A stretch of DNA of 64,000 nt from Ailanthus altissimus. Its lineage: Eukaryota; Streptophyta; Magnoliopsida; Sapindales; Simaroubaceae. Shown one piece after another: positions 1 to 10,748 of this stretch. The first letter of the stretch is position 1. Each line of letters begins with the position of its first letter. Made by a program: the position numbers and the translations under genes. The stretch is taken from assembly GCA_946807835.1 (NCBI GenBank), contig OX327710.1, forward strand, positions 15,426,501 through 15,490,500. The letters run 5' to 3'. The notes under the pieces were generated by a model. The model did no database searches. It was given only the letters and a program-made list of their open reading frames with translations, and was not told the origin of the DNA.

Positions 1-706
1 GGTGGCAGACTTGCTTGCCGACACTCCGACGGTTGTTACTTCGCCTTTGTCGGCAGTATAGTTCCTCTGGTTCTGGCTGCGGTAGTTCGACTCTGATGAC
101 CCCACTCGTAGGACTCTAATAACCCCACTCGTTGGACGTTGCTACACCTTTTTTTGACCGGGCGTTTCTGGTAGTGTTCCCCTAAAATCTGGTAGTCTGC
201 CTTGCCGCCCTGTGCTTTGTGCATCCACTCTCTATTGTGACAGAAAGATCTGTGTCCCAACCACTGCACTCCCATGAGGGACTGCACTCACTGCCAACTT
301 AACTTAAGGTTCACTTGCTGGCAGTGTTAATTTTTCGATCACTATTTAGAACTTTGGGTGTTGGTGCTTTGATATTATTGTTTGTTGATTGTTTTGTATA
401 CTTCCTTGGGATGTATTGTTTTAATTATTTGAGCAGTGTATATATCTCCCCCTCCTATGTGAGGGTTAGTCTCTTTTTTGCTCCATGTTATTAGGGTTGT
501 TTCCCCTTTTTTTAGAATAGTTTTCTCTTTAGAGATTAGTCTCCCCTTCAAATATAGGGGTGGATAAGATTGGGCTAAACGTTAGTGTTTAAACATTATC
601 TATAAGTCTTGTAATTTCTCTGATCTTTTGATCAGAAACTTTACAAGTTATATCCTTGTTACTATAATTTCAATGGATTCAATTATTTTTCAAAAAAAAA
701 AAAAGC
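1..706 (+). mobile_element. LINE-like 3' end with A-tail
   Basis: No intact protein is visible. From about 360 on, the sequence is T/G-rich with repeated phrases of the type CCTATGTGAGGGTTAG and GAGATTAGTCTCCCC, then a stretch ending in a run of A at about 694-706. Plant L1-type LINEs often have 3' UTRs of this style. A similar tail occurs at about 37.3-37.6 kb. The first 350 bases are less AT-rich than their surroundings and could be the end of a decayed ORF2. The short minus-strand ORF at 36-287 has no recognisable content. The call rests on composition and general resemblance only. Confidence 0.45.
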
Positions 707-1303
707 TAGATCAACTATATCTATAAAAGAAATAAATAAAGAGCCTGTTTATGATCAGGCTTTTTGGAGTATTATGTTAAAAGATTACAAAAAAAAGGTT
801 GGTTCTAGTTCTACTATTTCTACTACTTTTGGATTAAAAATATTTATAGATATTGACTATTCTTGTATGTTGAGTACACAAAAAAAAAAAAGAATTTAAT
901 ATTTTATGATTGTGAAAATCAAACGAAAGAATTTAACCTATGTTATTCATTATAGCTCGTGTTATCAAAATGTGTGTTATATAGGGTATGTAAATACAAG
1001 GATACAACAAGAATAATAAAGTAAAGGCGTGCTTAGTACTGTCCTTAAACTATTTCTACTCCCACAATTGATAATAATCAAGGTGCAATTAGGTTAAAAG
1101 GTATGATAATTTCAGGATTCAATGATTTATGAGAGGTTGTAAGGTGCACACCAAATATAACCTCCTTGTGCTATAAGTATAAACTTTAGAAAGTGGTTGA
1201 TAAGAGAGAAATGTGATCAAATGATTGAGAAGAGAAGTTAATTGTCATGAATCAAGTGTGCTTGAAGTATTTAGAAAACTCAAGTGTCTCTCCGGGGAGA
1301 CAT
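707..1303. other. No gene seen
   Basis: AT-rich sequence between the LINE-like tail and the first LTR. No convincing ORF, RNA or terminal repeat was found. Confidence 0.5.
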
Positions 1304-2493
1304 TGTTGGGGATCAAATATATATAGGTGTATGCATGTGCAACAATGTTCATTGTATTAAAATATATATCTCATACATATTTGGCGCAGCGAAATATTTA
1401 AAACATACAATAAACACATAAAACATATATTAATTAAATTAATATATCAAAAATAAAATTGAGAAATCACCAGAAAGTGTAACGTTTTACCCGTGAAAAT
1501 GGAAATCCGCCCGGAGTTTTACTTGTAGGTAGCTTTAGTTACCAACTTCGCGAGTTTGGCGAGTTAGAACAACAACTTCTTAATCCAACACGGGATCAAT
1601 CCTTAACCCCTAAAATGGTCGGCTATATATTTTGCTCTTTCTCTTCAAATACAAATTGAAAAGAAGCAACATTTGCCTCTCACCCTAAATAGCAAAACGG
1701 AAGAAGAAAGAAAAATGTGACAATTGCAATTCTCTCCTCTCTTTCCCGTAGCTTCACACATATATATCTCGTAAAATTATAATAATATTATTATATATTA
1801 AAATAATGATATTTAGCCACTTAGGGCAAAAATAATAATAATAGTATTATATATTTATGTATGACAACTATTATGCATATATATATTATATATTTAAAAT
1901 ATATAATATTATAAAATAATATATTTAATTGAGTATTATGATTAATTAACAATTAAATAATTATTGTATAAAATAACCATTTTGCCCATTATGAATAGTT
2001 ACTAAGTATACCTTTTAGTAGGTCTTACTAAATCTCACACTTGAGTAAATTCAATCGAGGGTCCACAATGCGCCACACATCATTATATAATTAGTTAATA
2101 ACAATTATTGACTAATTGTTGTATTTAACATTTAAACACAAATACGTACGCATTTTCGTGGTAGTGTTGGATATTATTAAATTAAATAATTTAATCTAAT
2201 ACTCTGCCCTAGTGGACATCTAATACACTCCATATTGCTGTACTCCCTAGGTCTACGCCCGATTCGTCAAATGAAACTATTTCATAAGTCCGTGAGTAAT
2301 GCCCCATGCACACGTCACAGATATAACAAATCAATGCGTTGAACCATACAAGTTGAGGTTACAACACATACGTATAGTCCTTCCTGTTGGATATCGAGTG
2401 TATGATATACAAGTGTATACGTAATTTCAAAAATTATAATATGCACAGCGGAAGCATGTTACAAATACACTCAATTTAATAATTAAACACATA

Positions 2494-2665
2494 TATATCA
2501 CATATATACATAAGTATAACAATTATACATATATAAACATGATGAACAACATATATCACATATATGAACAAGTATAACTATTATACAAAATATATATGAT
2601 GAACAACATATATCACATATATGAACGAGTATAACTATTATACAAAACATATATGATAAACAATA
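2494..2665. repeat. Tandem repeat of about 57 bp, near three copies
   Basis: A unit containing ATGATGAACAACATATATC and GTATAACTATTATAC occurs about three times head to tail inside LTR B1. Copy B2 has only about one unit at the matching place (33420-33480), so the number changed after the copies split. The minus-strand ORF over this stretch is an artefact of the repeat. Confidence 0.7.
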
Positions 2666-4193
2666 TTGTACTAAAAACATAATGTAAAATACTCACCTAA
2701 TGAAGGTAGCTTTATAAAATCTTAAAGTCTTTTACTAATTCAAGTGAAGAGCTCACCTTGAAGTATATGTTGAACAATTCTAGTCCATAACTTTTGGTGG
2801 GATTAAAGAGCTAGAATGGTAACTTAGTTTTAGAATTTCTAGCAACTTGTATTCAACCTCTTTGAATACATAGTTTGTTTCTTAAATGGAGATGTAAATA
2901 TTTTCTATACAACTCTTATATTAATTAGAAATATTTAACATACAACTCTTGTATAATTCTTAGAAATAATTTCCATAAGATTAATTATAATGAACAACTA
3001 TTGTCATAATTATTAATCTCTTTCTCCATTTACATTTCACTCATTTTAGCCATCTATTAAAGAAGGAGATGAAGAGTTGTTTATTTTTCCAACACTTGAA
3101 AGAACAAAACTCAAAACTCTCTCTTACCTCTTTTCCTTTGCTATTGTCGAATTCTTCTTCAAGAATTGAATGAATGATTCAATTGTTTTGCTAAAATTTA
3201 TTTTGTTTATTCAACACTTTGATTAAACAAAAGGAAGTGCTCCACTAATTTTATTGTTGGCCTCCCACTTAGAATTAATTTAACTAAACACTAGAATAGT
3301 GGCCACCTAAATTAATCTTTACCTAACAAATATAATTACTTTAATTATAATGGGTAATTAAATGACCAACATCTAGGCCCTTCATTATATTAAAATACAA
3401 TGCCATGATCTATATATATTATAATATTATCTAATAATATAATAATAATATATAATTTAATTATTCAAAACAATTTTGAATAATTACTTTTTACCTTACT
3501 AATTTTTACTATCAATGTTAATGGTAAAAAAGTAAAATCAAATCATAAAACAAAATTTTGCCATTTTTCAATATTCTATTAATTAATAACCCTTGTTAAT
3601 TAATTAAGTGATGGACTTAACAATTAAGTCATGACAAATGTGCATCCCGAGAGATCTCGAAATAATTATTCTATTTTGCTGAAATTTATTGGATTGAATT
3701 AATTCAATCCAATCCAATTCACTACCCCAGTGCGCAACGAGTACATTTCATATTGTGAGACTCTCTAGGTCCACACCTAATTTATCATATGGAGCTCCTC
3801 CATACGTCCATGAACGATGCCCTCACACACATGTTACGGATATTACAAATTAACGTGTTAGACCATGCAAGTTGAGGTTATTGCATATTCGTATAATCCT
3901 TCCATCATTTATATCCTTAACGAGTAGAGATATAGATCATCATCATCAAATCTCTATTTTGCTCAACCATAAACTTATCTCCAGATTTATATTTCATTAA
4001 ACAATATCCATAAACACTTTTGTGATATTGTTTATTCCTTTGAAATATATTTTTTGAGGTTTATGCTTGTGACCATAAGTCTTTCTGAAATACAATCTCG
4101 GAGTATTAGGATATACAACCCATTTATATGAGCTGATGGATCCCATATCTATGCACACCAGACTCCATGAGCATCGAACCATACCCAGCGACA

Positions 4194-4198
4194 CCCAG
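4194..4198. repeat. Target-site duplication CCCAG, left copy
   Basis: CCCAG stands directly before the TGTCACG end of LTR1. The same five bases follow the ACTACA end of LTR3 at 20014-20018. Joining the flanks restores the continuous family B sequence, so the whole three-LTR array sits between one pair of duplications. Confidence 0.85.
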
Positions 4199-6913
4199 TG
4201 TCACGCCCCAGACCCAAAAGATCTGACACACGACATCACTTACATTCATTCAATAATACTTAAGCATTTATTTTAATTTCTTTCAGAATTATAGCAATTG
4301 AATTATGACTGGGACAATTAGTAAACCGGAGATACGCAGAGTTTTCTCAGAGATTAACACTCTACTACGTCACTAGTAGCAACTTTGTTACCGGAAGCCC
4401 AGAATATATTCATTGCAAATTCTTACTTAAAATCAATCCATTACTACACTTGGTGAAACTTAAACTAAATCCAACCACACAATAAAATAATACATAGGTA
4501 TTTATTCACTAGGGACAAATCAAATATCTTATCCCACGTGTCCCCAAATAAAACACTTAGCAACCTAACAACTTAGGGAACCCAAGGAACAGCAGAAGCC
4601 TTGCCAAATCCGCTATGCACACATGTACCTTATTTACCTGAAATCACCATAAACTATAATGAGTATAAAACTCAGTAAGCATACTAGTTTTTCATATATC
4701 AAATACAAATACATATATGTACACGATGCATATGTATGATATGCTGTGATCAATCAAAATCATAATCTTATCAAATCACATATCATGTAAGCGCTTACAC
4801 ATTCTTTCAAAACACATAATAGGAATACCATTACTCGACTACTACTTAGTAGGACTTACATATCACATATCACATAATGAGCCAAATGTCACTCGTAGGT
4901 GACATACCGTATGAGAGGAATAGTACAAGTGAGGTCTTGAATAACACATATATAATGCTTATGCCCGAAGGTAAAAGCCAAACCCTCACCCTGATCATCG
5001 GTGAGTCCTCTCACATGCACCAATACGCCACCACACGAATGTGATGACTCACTCTTCCTTTAGGTACCAATAGGATCCTCCCTACATACGGAACACATAA
5101 TATATACCAATCCCAAAGGAAAGGCCACACATAAAGGCTCCACAAATCACATAAAATGCCTACTAAGTTAACAGTGAGTTCAAGTACCCTCAAAATACAA
5201 AATATTTCTCATGGACATATTACACTTCAAAAGCTTTCTTTATTAAACACATCTTATTTTGAAAGCTCACTTACAAAAACACATGTATGTCCATGCTCAA
5301 TGTCAATGCTCACATTCAGAAACATATATTCACATTTAATATCAAAATATACTTTGACATATCATAAACATATTCTTAACCCCATTTACAAAATCATACA
5401 AAACAATTATTATGTTTATTGTGATTCCAGTAGTAAGTCTAGTATACTTACCTCTTAACACTTTCAGCTACAAGGCTTAAATCTCCTTAACCTATCAATG
5501 GAGATTAATCCTTTCATAAGCCTCACAATTCACACAAAATACTTTAAATAGCTTACAAAAGTATACACAATGCATTTATCACATCAAATTGGTCTAAATA
5601 TTTGGTTTCTCAAAACCTGTCATTCTGACCACTTACACTTAACAAAAATTTCTAATACATCAAATGATGTCCAATTACTCCGAAATCAGAATATATCATT
5701 CTTGACTCATATATACTTCTTATATATGAATATTATATCACAATTCCTATACAATCCATTCCATACACACCATCGAATCCAAACTACAAACCTGACAGGA
5801 TCAAGATACTTACTGAACAGTATTCAATCTCCCAATTTTATAAAATCATATACTAACTCAAAAATTATAAAACTACCACATAATTACTCTTGACACATAT
5901 CTCAGTCCATGATAAATATTTGGCTTCCAAATAACTGCCAAAAGTATTTTAAAACTATTTTATTTCATAACTTTAAAAATCTGTTAATCAAATACTACAA
6001 TGAGCTGATACACTTTAGAAATTCATAACACTTCAACCACATTGATCCAAATTCTCAATTCCGAGTATATCATATTAGACATATAAAATTATCATATTCC
6101 ACAAATTCATAATTTTTAAAGATCATTCAGCAGCTCAAAAATTATTTTCCACTGTATCATACTGTTTACACAGGAAATTTCCAGAATTCCAGGGTCATTT
6201 TGGTAAATTCACTACAAATTCAATTTCCGAGATTTTCAGTCGATTCAAAGTCTCAGATGATCCTAAACACGTCTAATTTCATATAATCAAAATTCAAAAC
6301 CAGAATCGAATCACAACAATTTATAAAATTCCTAGATCAAGAGGTTATCCAGCAGAAATTTCATAATTCATCATGATTTATCAAACTATCTTATAGATCA
6401 TCATCAATTCTCACAACATCAAACGAAATACACATCAAATCCTTAATTATACATATTTCCAGAAATCAAAACTTAAAGAAATTAACTTAATTAACACCAA
6501 TAAATTGATAATTAGTTGTGATATACCTCTAAAGATCCAAAATTCCAATTTCTTCTTCTTTTTCTTCTTCTTCTTCTCTTTCTCTCTCCTTTATTTCTCT
6601 CTTCTCTCTCTAAAAATGGGTAGCTCGACAAAAATGAGAGAATTAGGGTTTTTAAAAGTGTATTTTTATACTAAGTGGTTAATTTTTGGTATTTATGAAT
6701 TCACCCCCAAAACTTTCAAAGTATAACAATTTGGTCCCTAAAATAATTCCAAAGTCTTGCAAATAAACCCAATACTAATAGTATATCCTTAACCTATAAA
6801 AACACTACTAATAACAATATATAAATCAAGGATCACCCACATACAAATAAAATACGTATATTTATATATATAAATATACATATTCTTACCGGTTATGGAT
6901 ACTGGTTACTACA
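4199..6913 (-). repeat. LTR1 of the LOG element (3' LTR in element sense)
   Basis: 2715 bp, from TGTCACGCCCC to GGTTACTACA on the plus strand. By line-by-line reading it is the same as LTR2. ORFs inside it (for example 5156-5458, 5570-5893) occur unchanged in all LTR copies and look like chance. A pyrimidine-rich TTC/TCTC tract lies at about 6550-6610. Confidence 0.9.
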
Positions 6914-6927
6914 ATTCTCCCCTCCTT
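6914..6927 (-). promoter_or_regulatory. Polypurine tract, internal copy 1
   Basis: On the minus strand AAGGAGGGGAGAAT directly precedes the TGTAGTAACC start of the LTR. This is the expected primer site for plus-strand DNA synthesis and fixes the element's orientation. The same tract is at 13464-13477. Confidence 0.8.
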
Positions 6928-7797
6928 ATAAGAATTTCGTCCTCGAAATTCATAACTTAAGCACATAGATGAGGATACTTAGATCTCATTTCTTCTTCTC
7001 ATTCTCAATTTTCCTTTTCAACTGTATAGTTTATTCATAAAACATTTACAAAGCAATCTTTCTTGTATATAGGATTTGCTCATTGTGGTCCAAAATCCTA
7101 ATAAATACTCATTCATATGTTAGATTATCTCTAAGTTGGCTCATAGCTGAGTATACGAGAGGAGTACGAAACATATATCCATAAAATAAACATATGACAC
7201 ACATTATGGACTTATAAAATTATACACACATATTTTTATTCTTTTTTTTTTTTCATGCGTTCAATATTTAATGTGTATCTATACACTTCACCTTTCATTC
7301 ATTAAAGAATAACATAGATGTAGAATACCCATACTAATCTCTTACATAAAATTCTTAACTCCTTTAAAAATTTTAATCCCTTCAACATATACTCATACGT
7401 CATAATATCATTCACTACCTTGATATCATTCAAAAAAAAAAATGTAGTATTTCTACGCAACTAAGTTGTCATTCAAATCAGAATATTGAAAGCATTATCT
7501 TAAACGATCAAAAATCAACTTCAATAAAAAGACCTTTAGTTCAACTGATTCTTAAACTATAGATCTTAACATTATATCTCTTGCTTTAACTCTTAAAAAA
7601 AATAGTCCACCTTATTGGACATCATTTTCTCATTGAGATTGACATGTCTGCTTTTTCTAATATGCTCGATTTCAAATAGAAAAGATTCTACTAGCACAAT
7701 TACTGCGATGGCAAATATGATTCTTTTAACTATTCCTTTAACGTCATCCACGTAAAAGGAAAGGACAAAACGATTATTGATTTTCTTTCATAAAACT
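6928..7797. other. Retroelement internal region without coding content
   Basis: About 870 bases between the polypurine tract and the promoter of the first antisense gene. AT-rich with short A and T runs; no ORF or structural signal was seen. The same sequence recurs at 13478-14347. Confidence 0.6.
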
Positions 7798-7807
7798 CTA
7801 TAAATAG
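7798..7807 (+). promoter_or_regulatory. TATA box of the unknown antisense gene, copy 1
   Basis: CTATAAATAG lies about 70 bases before the first ATG (7869), at plausible spacing for a plant Pol II promoter plus a short leader. Second copy at 14348-14357. Confidence 0.55.
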
Positions 7808-7868
7808 CCTAAACCTCATAATCACTTTTCTAGCAATAAATAAAACCAACCTTCTTACCATCTTCATA

Positions 7869-9063
7869 ATGAATCCCATTATCATAACTCCTCCTGTTCC
7901 TTTTTCTCCACCACAATTTTCAGACCTAATCAAAACCAGAACACTCCATTCCCGTGCCAAAGAATTCATCAGACACTATGCCATCTTAGCAGTCCAAGAG
8001 CACGGCCTCACAGTTCTTGGTGGCCCTTTGTTCAACTTAGAATACCCTTTCTTTCACCTGCACTCTTTTTTTTCCATTTTCCCAATGGTCCAAACCTGTC
8101 CTTTACTTGTTATGGTACTTGTTGGATCTGTATACAATCGCCATGGAATTCCCATTACTTAGAACCCTCCAAAAATTAGAAAAATGTGATGAAGATCATC
8201 CAGCCCTGATTTTTCTCCAATGGTTTTACCCAAAGACATGGTGGATAACTAAATTTCAATACATGATTGCAAACAACACAAATGCTGCAGTCCCCAGACA
8301 ACATCTTTGGTCAGTCTTACTTCTCCAACGGAAGGGTATGATTATTTCAGATCACGAGATTCATTATTACCCCACTGTTAAGGATTACTTCACATTTACC
8401 CTTTCACTAAAGGGATCAATTAAGCTCTGGCCTGAAGAAGTAATTCAGCAAAAGAGAGAACTTGAAAGAATTCTTGCTCAGGAAAATCAAATAATTCCTC
8501 CGTCTGTTTGGATCTCCCCAGAAGATGCTGCACCTTGGGAACAAGTTGAAGCTGACTTTACAGAAGACCTGAATTTTGCCAATATACTCAAATTCCAGCA
8601 AAGACAAAAATATCATCTTTCACATCTCAGAAATACAGATTACTCTACTCATCATCACCATATCCCAAACATGACTTATTATGCCAGATACAGACAAGCA
8701 ATGGATAACCTTCACCAATGGCCTCAGCTAACTGTCCCGACAGAACCTACCCAATCTCAGCCAGTTGTCCCGACAGAACCTACTCAATCTCAGCCAGTTG
8801 TCTCGACAGAACTTGACCAACACCAACCCAATCTTGACTTATCCCTCTTTCAAGACTCCCAACCTTATCCAACCGACACCCAAATCCAAGAGGAAGCCAG
8901 CACATCCCTCATCCAGACCAGCTCACCTGGAGAAGATCAAGATATGGTAGACCCACATTCCACTCCGCCAGAGCCCTCATTCAATGTCTGGGAACAACAA
9001 CTCCATAAGTTCCTCTCTCACGGATACGACACAGATGAAAGCGACCAAGGAGACTCATTTTGA
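7869..9063 (+). pseudogene. Unknown retroelement-borne protein, frameshifted, copy 1
   Basis: Family not recognised. An ORF starts at 7869 (ATGAATCCC), behind a TATA box, and runs about 66 codons in one frame. After an eight-T run at 8066-8073 the protein-like reading moves to the +1 frame and continues open to 9063. Read in its own frame from its first ATG (8107), the longer part is 318 residues. Its first half is rich in Trp, Tyr and Leu; the second half is Pro/Gln/Thr-rich and holds an 11-residue repeat (PTEPTQSQPVV twice, then a diverged copy); the end is acidic (DTDESDQGDSF). An AATAAA follows at 9235. No transposase, polymerase or capsid motif is visible. Possible readings: a captured host gene broken by a T-run slip, a gene using frameshifting or splicing, or two proteins with the second starting at 8107 or 8143. 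It is antisense to the element and 581 bases upstream of LOG. Confidence 0.5.
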
Positions 9064-9234
9064 CCTACATTGCTGTTTCTATTTTCACAGAAACTAGATC
9101 CGTGTTGCTCTATCACATCAAAGAGAGACTGACTACTGCTTTATCTTTATGTCAAGTGTGCTTTATTTTTCTTCATATCTGCTTTTAATCTATCAGCCAA
9201 AAATTAATGTTAAGACCACAAAATCTTTGTAATT

Positions 9235-9240
9235 AATAAA
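9235..9240 (+). terminator. AATAAA polyadenylation signal of the unknown gene, copy 1
   Basis: AATAAA about 170 bases after the stop codon, in an AT-rich stretch. Same signal at 15785-15790. Confidence 0.45.
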
Positions 9241-9588
9241 GTTAATTTGGCCTCATGTCCAAAGTCCAATTGTTAGCTCAAAAAGTCTTCAAGTCATTGA
9301 TGTATTGTCGACCATTAGTGCCAAAATGGCTAAGTCCCTAAATCCATGAAATAGGCCTTTATTGACTTTTCTTAATTATCTTACCTAACTTATCACACTT
9401 CCGACACAATTTTTATCACACTTACATATCAACATATATTTATTCAAGATTTTGCGACCTATTGTCCCTTATAAAATGATAAAGTAAAACTCATTCTCTT
9501 TTTTTTTGTTTTACCTCACAAGAATCGAGAAAAATATATACTTGAACATACTTACACATATGTTCCACAGCTATTATCAATTTGTTTC

Positions 9589-9598
9589 TCTATAAATA
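9589..9598 (+). promoter_or_regulatory. TATA box of LOG, copy 1
   Basis: TCTATAAATA about 50 bases before the first LOG ATG. With AATAAA at 10359-10364 this makes a complete small Pol II transcription unit. Second copy at 16139-16148. Confidence 0.6.
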
Positions 9599-9643
9599 CA
9601 TTATTATAGCATCCTTATACAAACTCAAAAATATTCAAAGATT

Positions 9644-10312
9644 ATGGTGAGCATAACAATGGAGGAAACCTCAGCTCGTCGATTCACAAAAATTTGTGTC
9701 TTTTGTGGATCCAACCCTGGGAATACTGAAGAGTTTACAAAAGTTGCAGAAAATCTTGGTAAGGTATTAGCTGAGCGAAATATACATTTAGTATATGGAG
9801 GAGGTAACCGAGGGTTAATGGGGTCTGTGGCAAAAGCTGCACACAATAAAGGTAGTCGAGTTTTGGGTATCATTCCAAAACCTCTAGCTATTGAAAATGT
9901 TGTAGGAAAAACAATTGGGGATGAGTTACAAGTCTCATCTATGCACGAGCGAATGGCTCAAATGCTTAGGCATGCGGATGCTTTCATAGCTCTACCAGGA
10001 GGTTTCGGGACCTTGGAGGAAATTTTTCAAATTGTCTCATGGGCACAATTACAAATCCACCAAAAACCCATTGGTTTGTTAAATGTTAATGGTTTTTACG
10101 ACGGGTTGATATCTTTTCTTGACTATGCAGCGGGAACACAATTCATCCCACTTCTAGCACGACGGATTCTTATTTCTGCTCCAACTGTTGATCAACTGAT
10201 TGATCAATTGCAGTCTTTTATTCCTCTGTCTAATCCAACATTGCATCAGTTAGATTGGTCTACTCATGACAGTCAGAAGAAGCGCAAAATAGACTTAAAT
10301 CTCACTCCGTAG
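9644..10312 (+). CDS. LOG: Cytokinin riboside 5'-monophosphate phosphoribohydrolase (LOG family), copy 1
   Basis: 222 residues, one uninterrupted ORF. LOG enzymes cut the ribose phosphate from cytokinin nucleotides and release active free-base cytokinin in one step, in cytosol and nucleus. Seen here: ICVFCGS near residues 17-23, YGGGNRGLMG at 51-60, the catalytic arginine in MHERM (R103), and the family signature PGGFGTLEE at 118-126. The length is normal. Plant LOG genes usually have several introns; this one has none, which suggests capture of a spliced transcript. Met6 (9659, MEETSARR) is an alternative start more like other family members. The C-terminus (212-222) is KKRKIDLNLTP, a basic cluster next to a DLNxxP-type EAR motif. 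The gene lies antisense in the retroelement with its own TATA box and AATAAA. All signature residues are present, so activity is likely, but expression is unknown. Confidence 0.9.
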   Translation: MVSITMEETSARRFTKICVFCGSNPGNTEEFTKVAENLGKVLAERNIHLVYGGGNRGLMGSVAKAAHNKGSRVLGIIPKPLAIENVVGKTIGDELQVSSMHERMAQMLRHADAFIALPGGFGTLEEIFQIVSWAQLQIHQKPIGLLNVNGFYDGLISFLDYAAGTQFIPLLARRILISAPTVDQLIDQLQSFIPLSNPTLHQLDWSTHDSQKKRKIDLNLTP

Positions 10313-10358
10313 CCTCTACTGTATTTTTGTTGCTGCTATTGTTGTTGTTTTCCTTTTC

Positions 10359-10364
10359 AATAAA
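10359..10364 (+). terminator. AATAAA polyadenylation signal of LOG, copy 1
   Basis: AATAAA 47 bases after the LOG stop codon, following a T/G-rich stretch. Second copy at 16909-16914. Confidence 0.5.
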
Positions 10365-10728
10365 AGTTGTTTCAATTGATGTCTTCAATACTCTATTTCT
10401 CTACATTTTGTCATTGAGAAAATTATCTCAATTTGCTCTACGACATGCAAATTATCATTATAAGATATTCAACATCATTCTTACTAAGCATATTAGTCAT
10501 AACTTAAAAAAAATCTAAATGGTAACATTAAGATCCACAAGGTACCATTATCCACAACAACAACAATCTTAGCAGCTCTTGGATACTGTGTCATCTTCAC
10601 AAAATCATACAAAATTTAAGGAATATGTCAAACTTTTACACAACAAAGCTACAAATACAATCCTAAGGATTTGGCATCTGCTTGGTTCCCTTGACTCGAC
10701 ACTTAAAAGTCTACAGAATCATATCTTA

Positions 10729-10740
10729 GCTCTGATACCA
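10729..10740 (-). promoter_or_regulatory. Primer binding site, initiator-Met tRNA type, copy 1
   Basis: The minus strand reads TGGTATCAGAGC, the standard 12-base complement of the initiator-Met tRNA 3' end, eight bases from the GACA end of the LTR. This is strong evidence for a retrotransposon on the minus strand. Second copy at 17279-17290. Confidence 0.85.
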
Positions 10741-10748
10741 ATAAAAGC

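Noticed and set aside
36..287. 83-residue minus-strand ORF at the window start
   Set aside because: No recognisable content and it lies in a LINE-like region read on the other strand.
5156..5893. Plus-strand ORFs of 100 and 107 residues inside the LTRs, repeated at 11706-12443 and 18256-18993
   Set aside because: They are the same only because the LTRs are near-identical; no motif, no start context, AT-driven composition.
6505..6726. 73-residue ORF with a run of phenylalanines
   Set aside because: Product of a TTC simple repeat in the LTR.
9625..9873. Minus-strand 82-residue ORF over the LOG start, also at 16175-16423
   Set aside because: Shadow of the LOG coding sequence.
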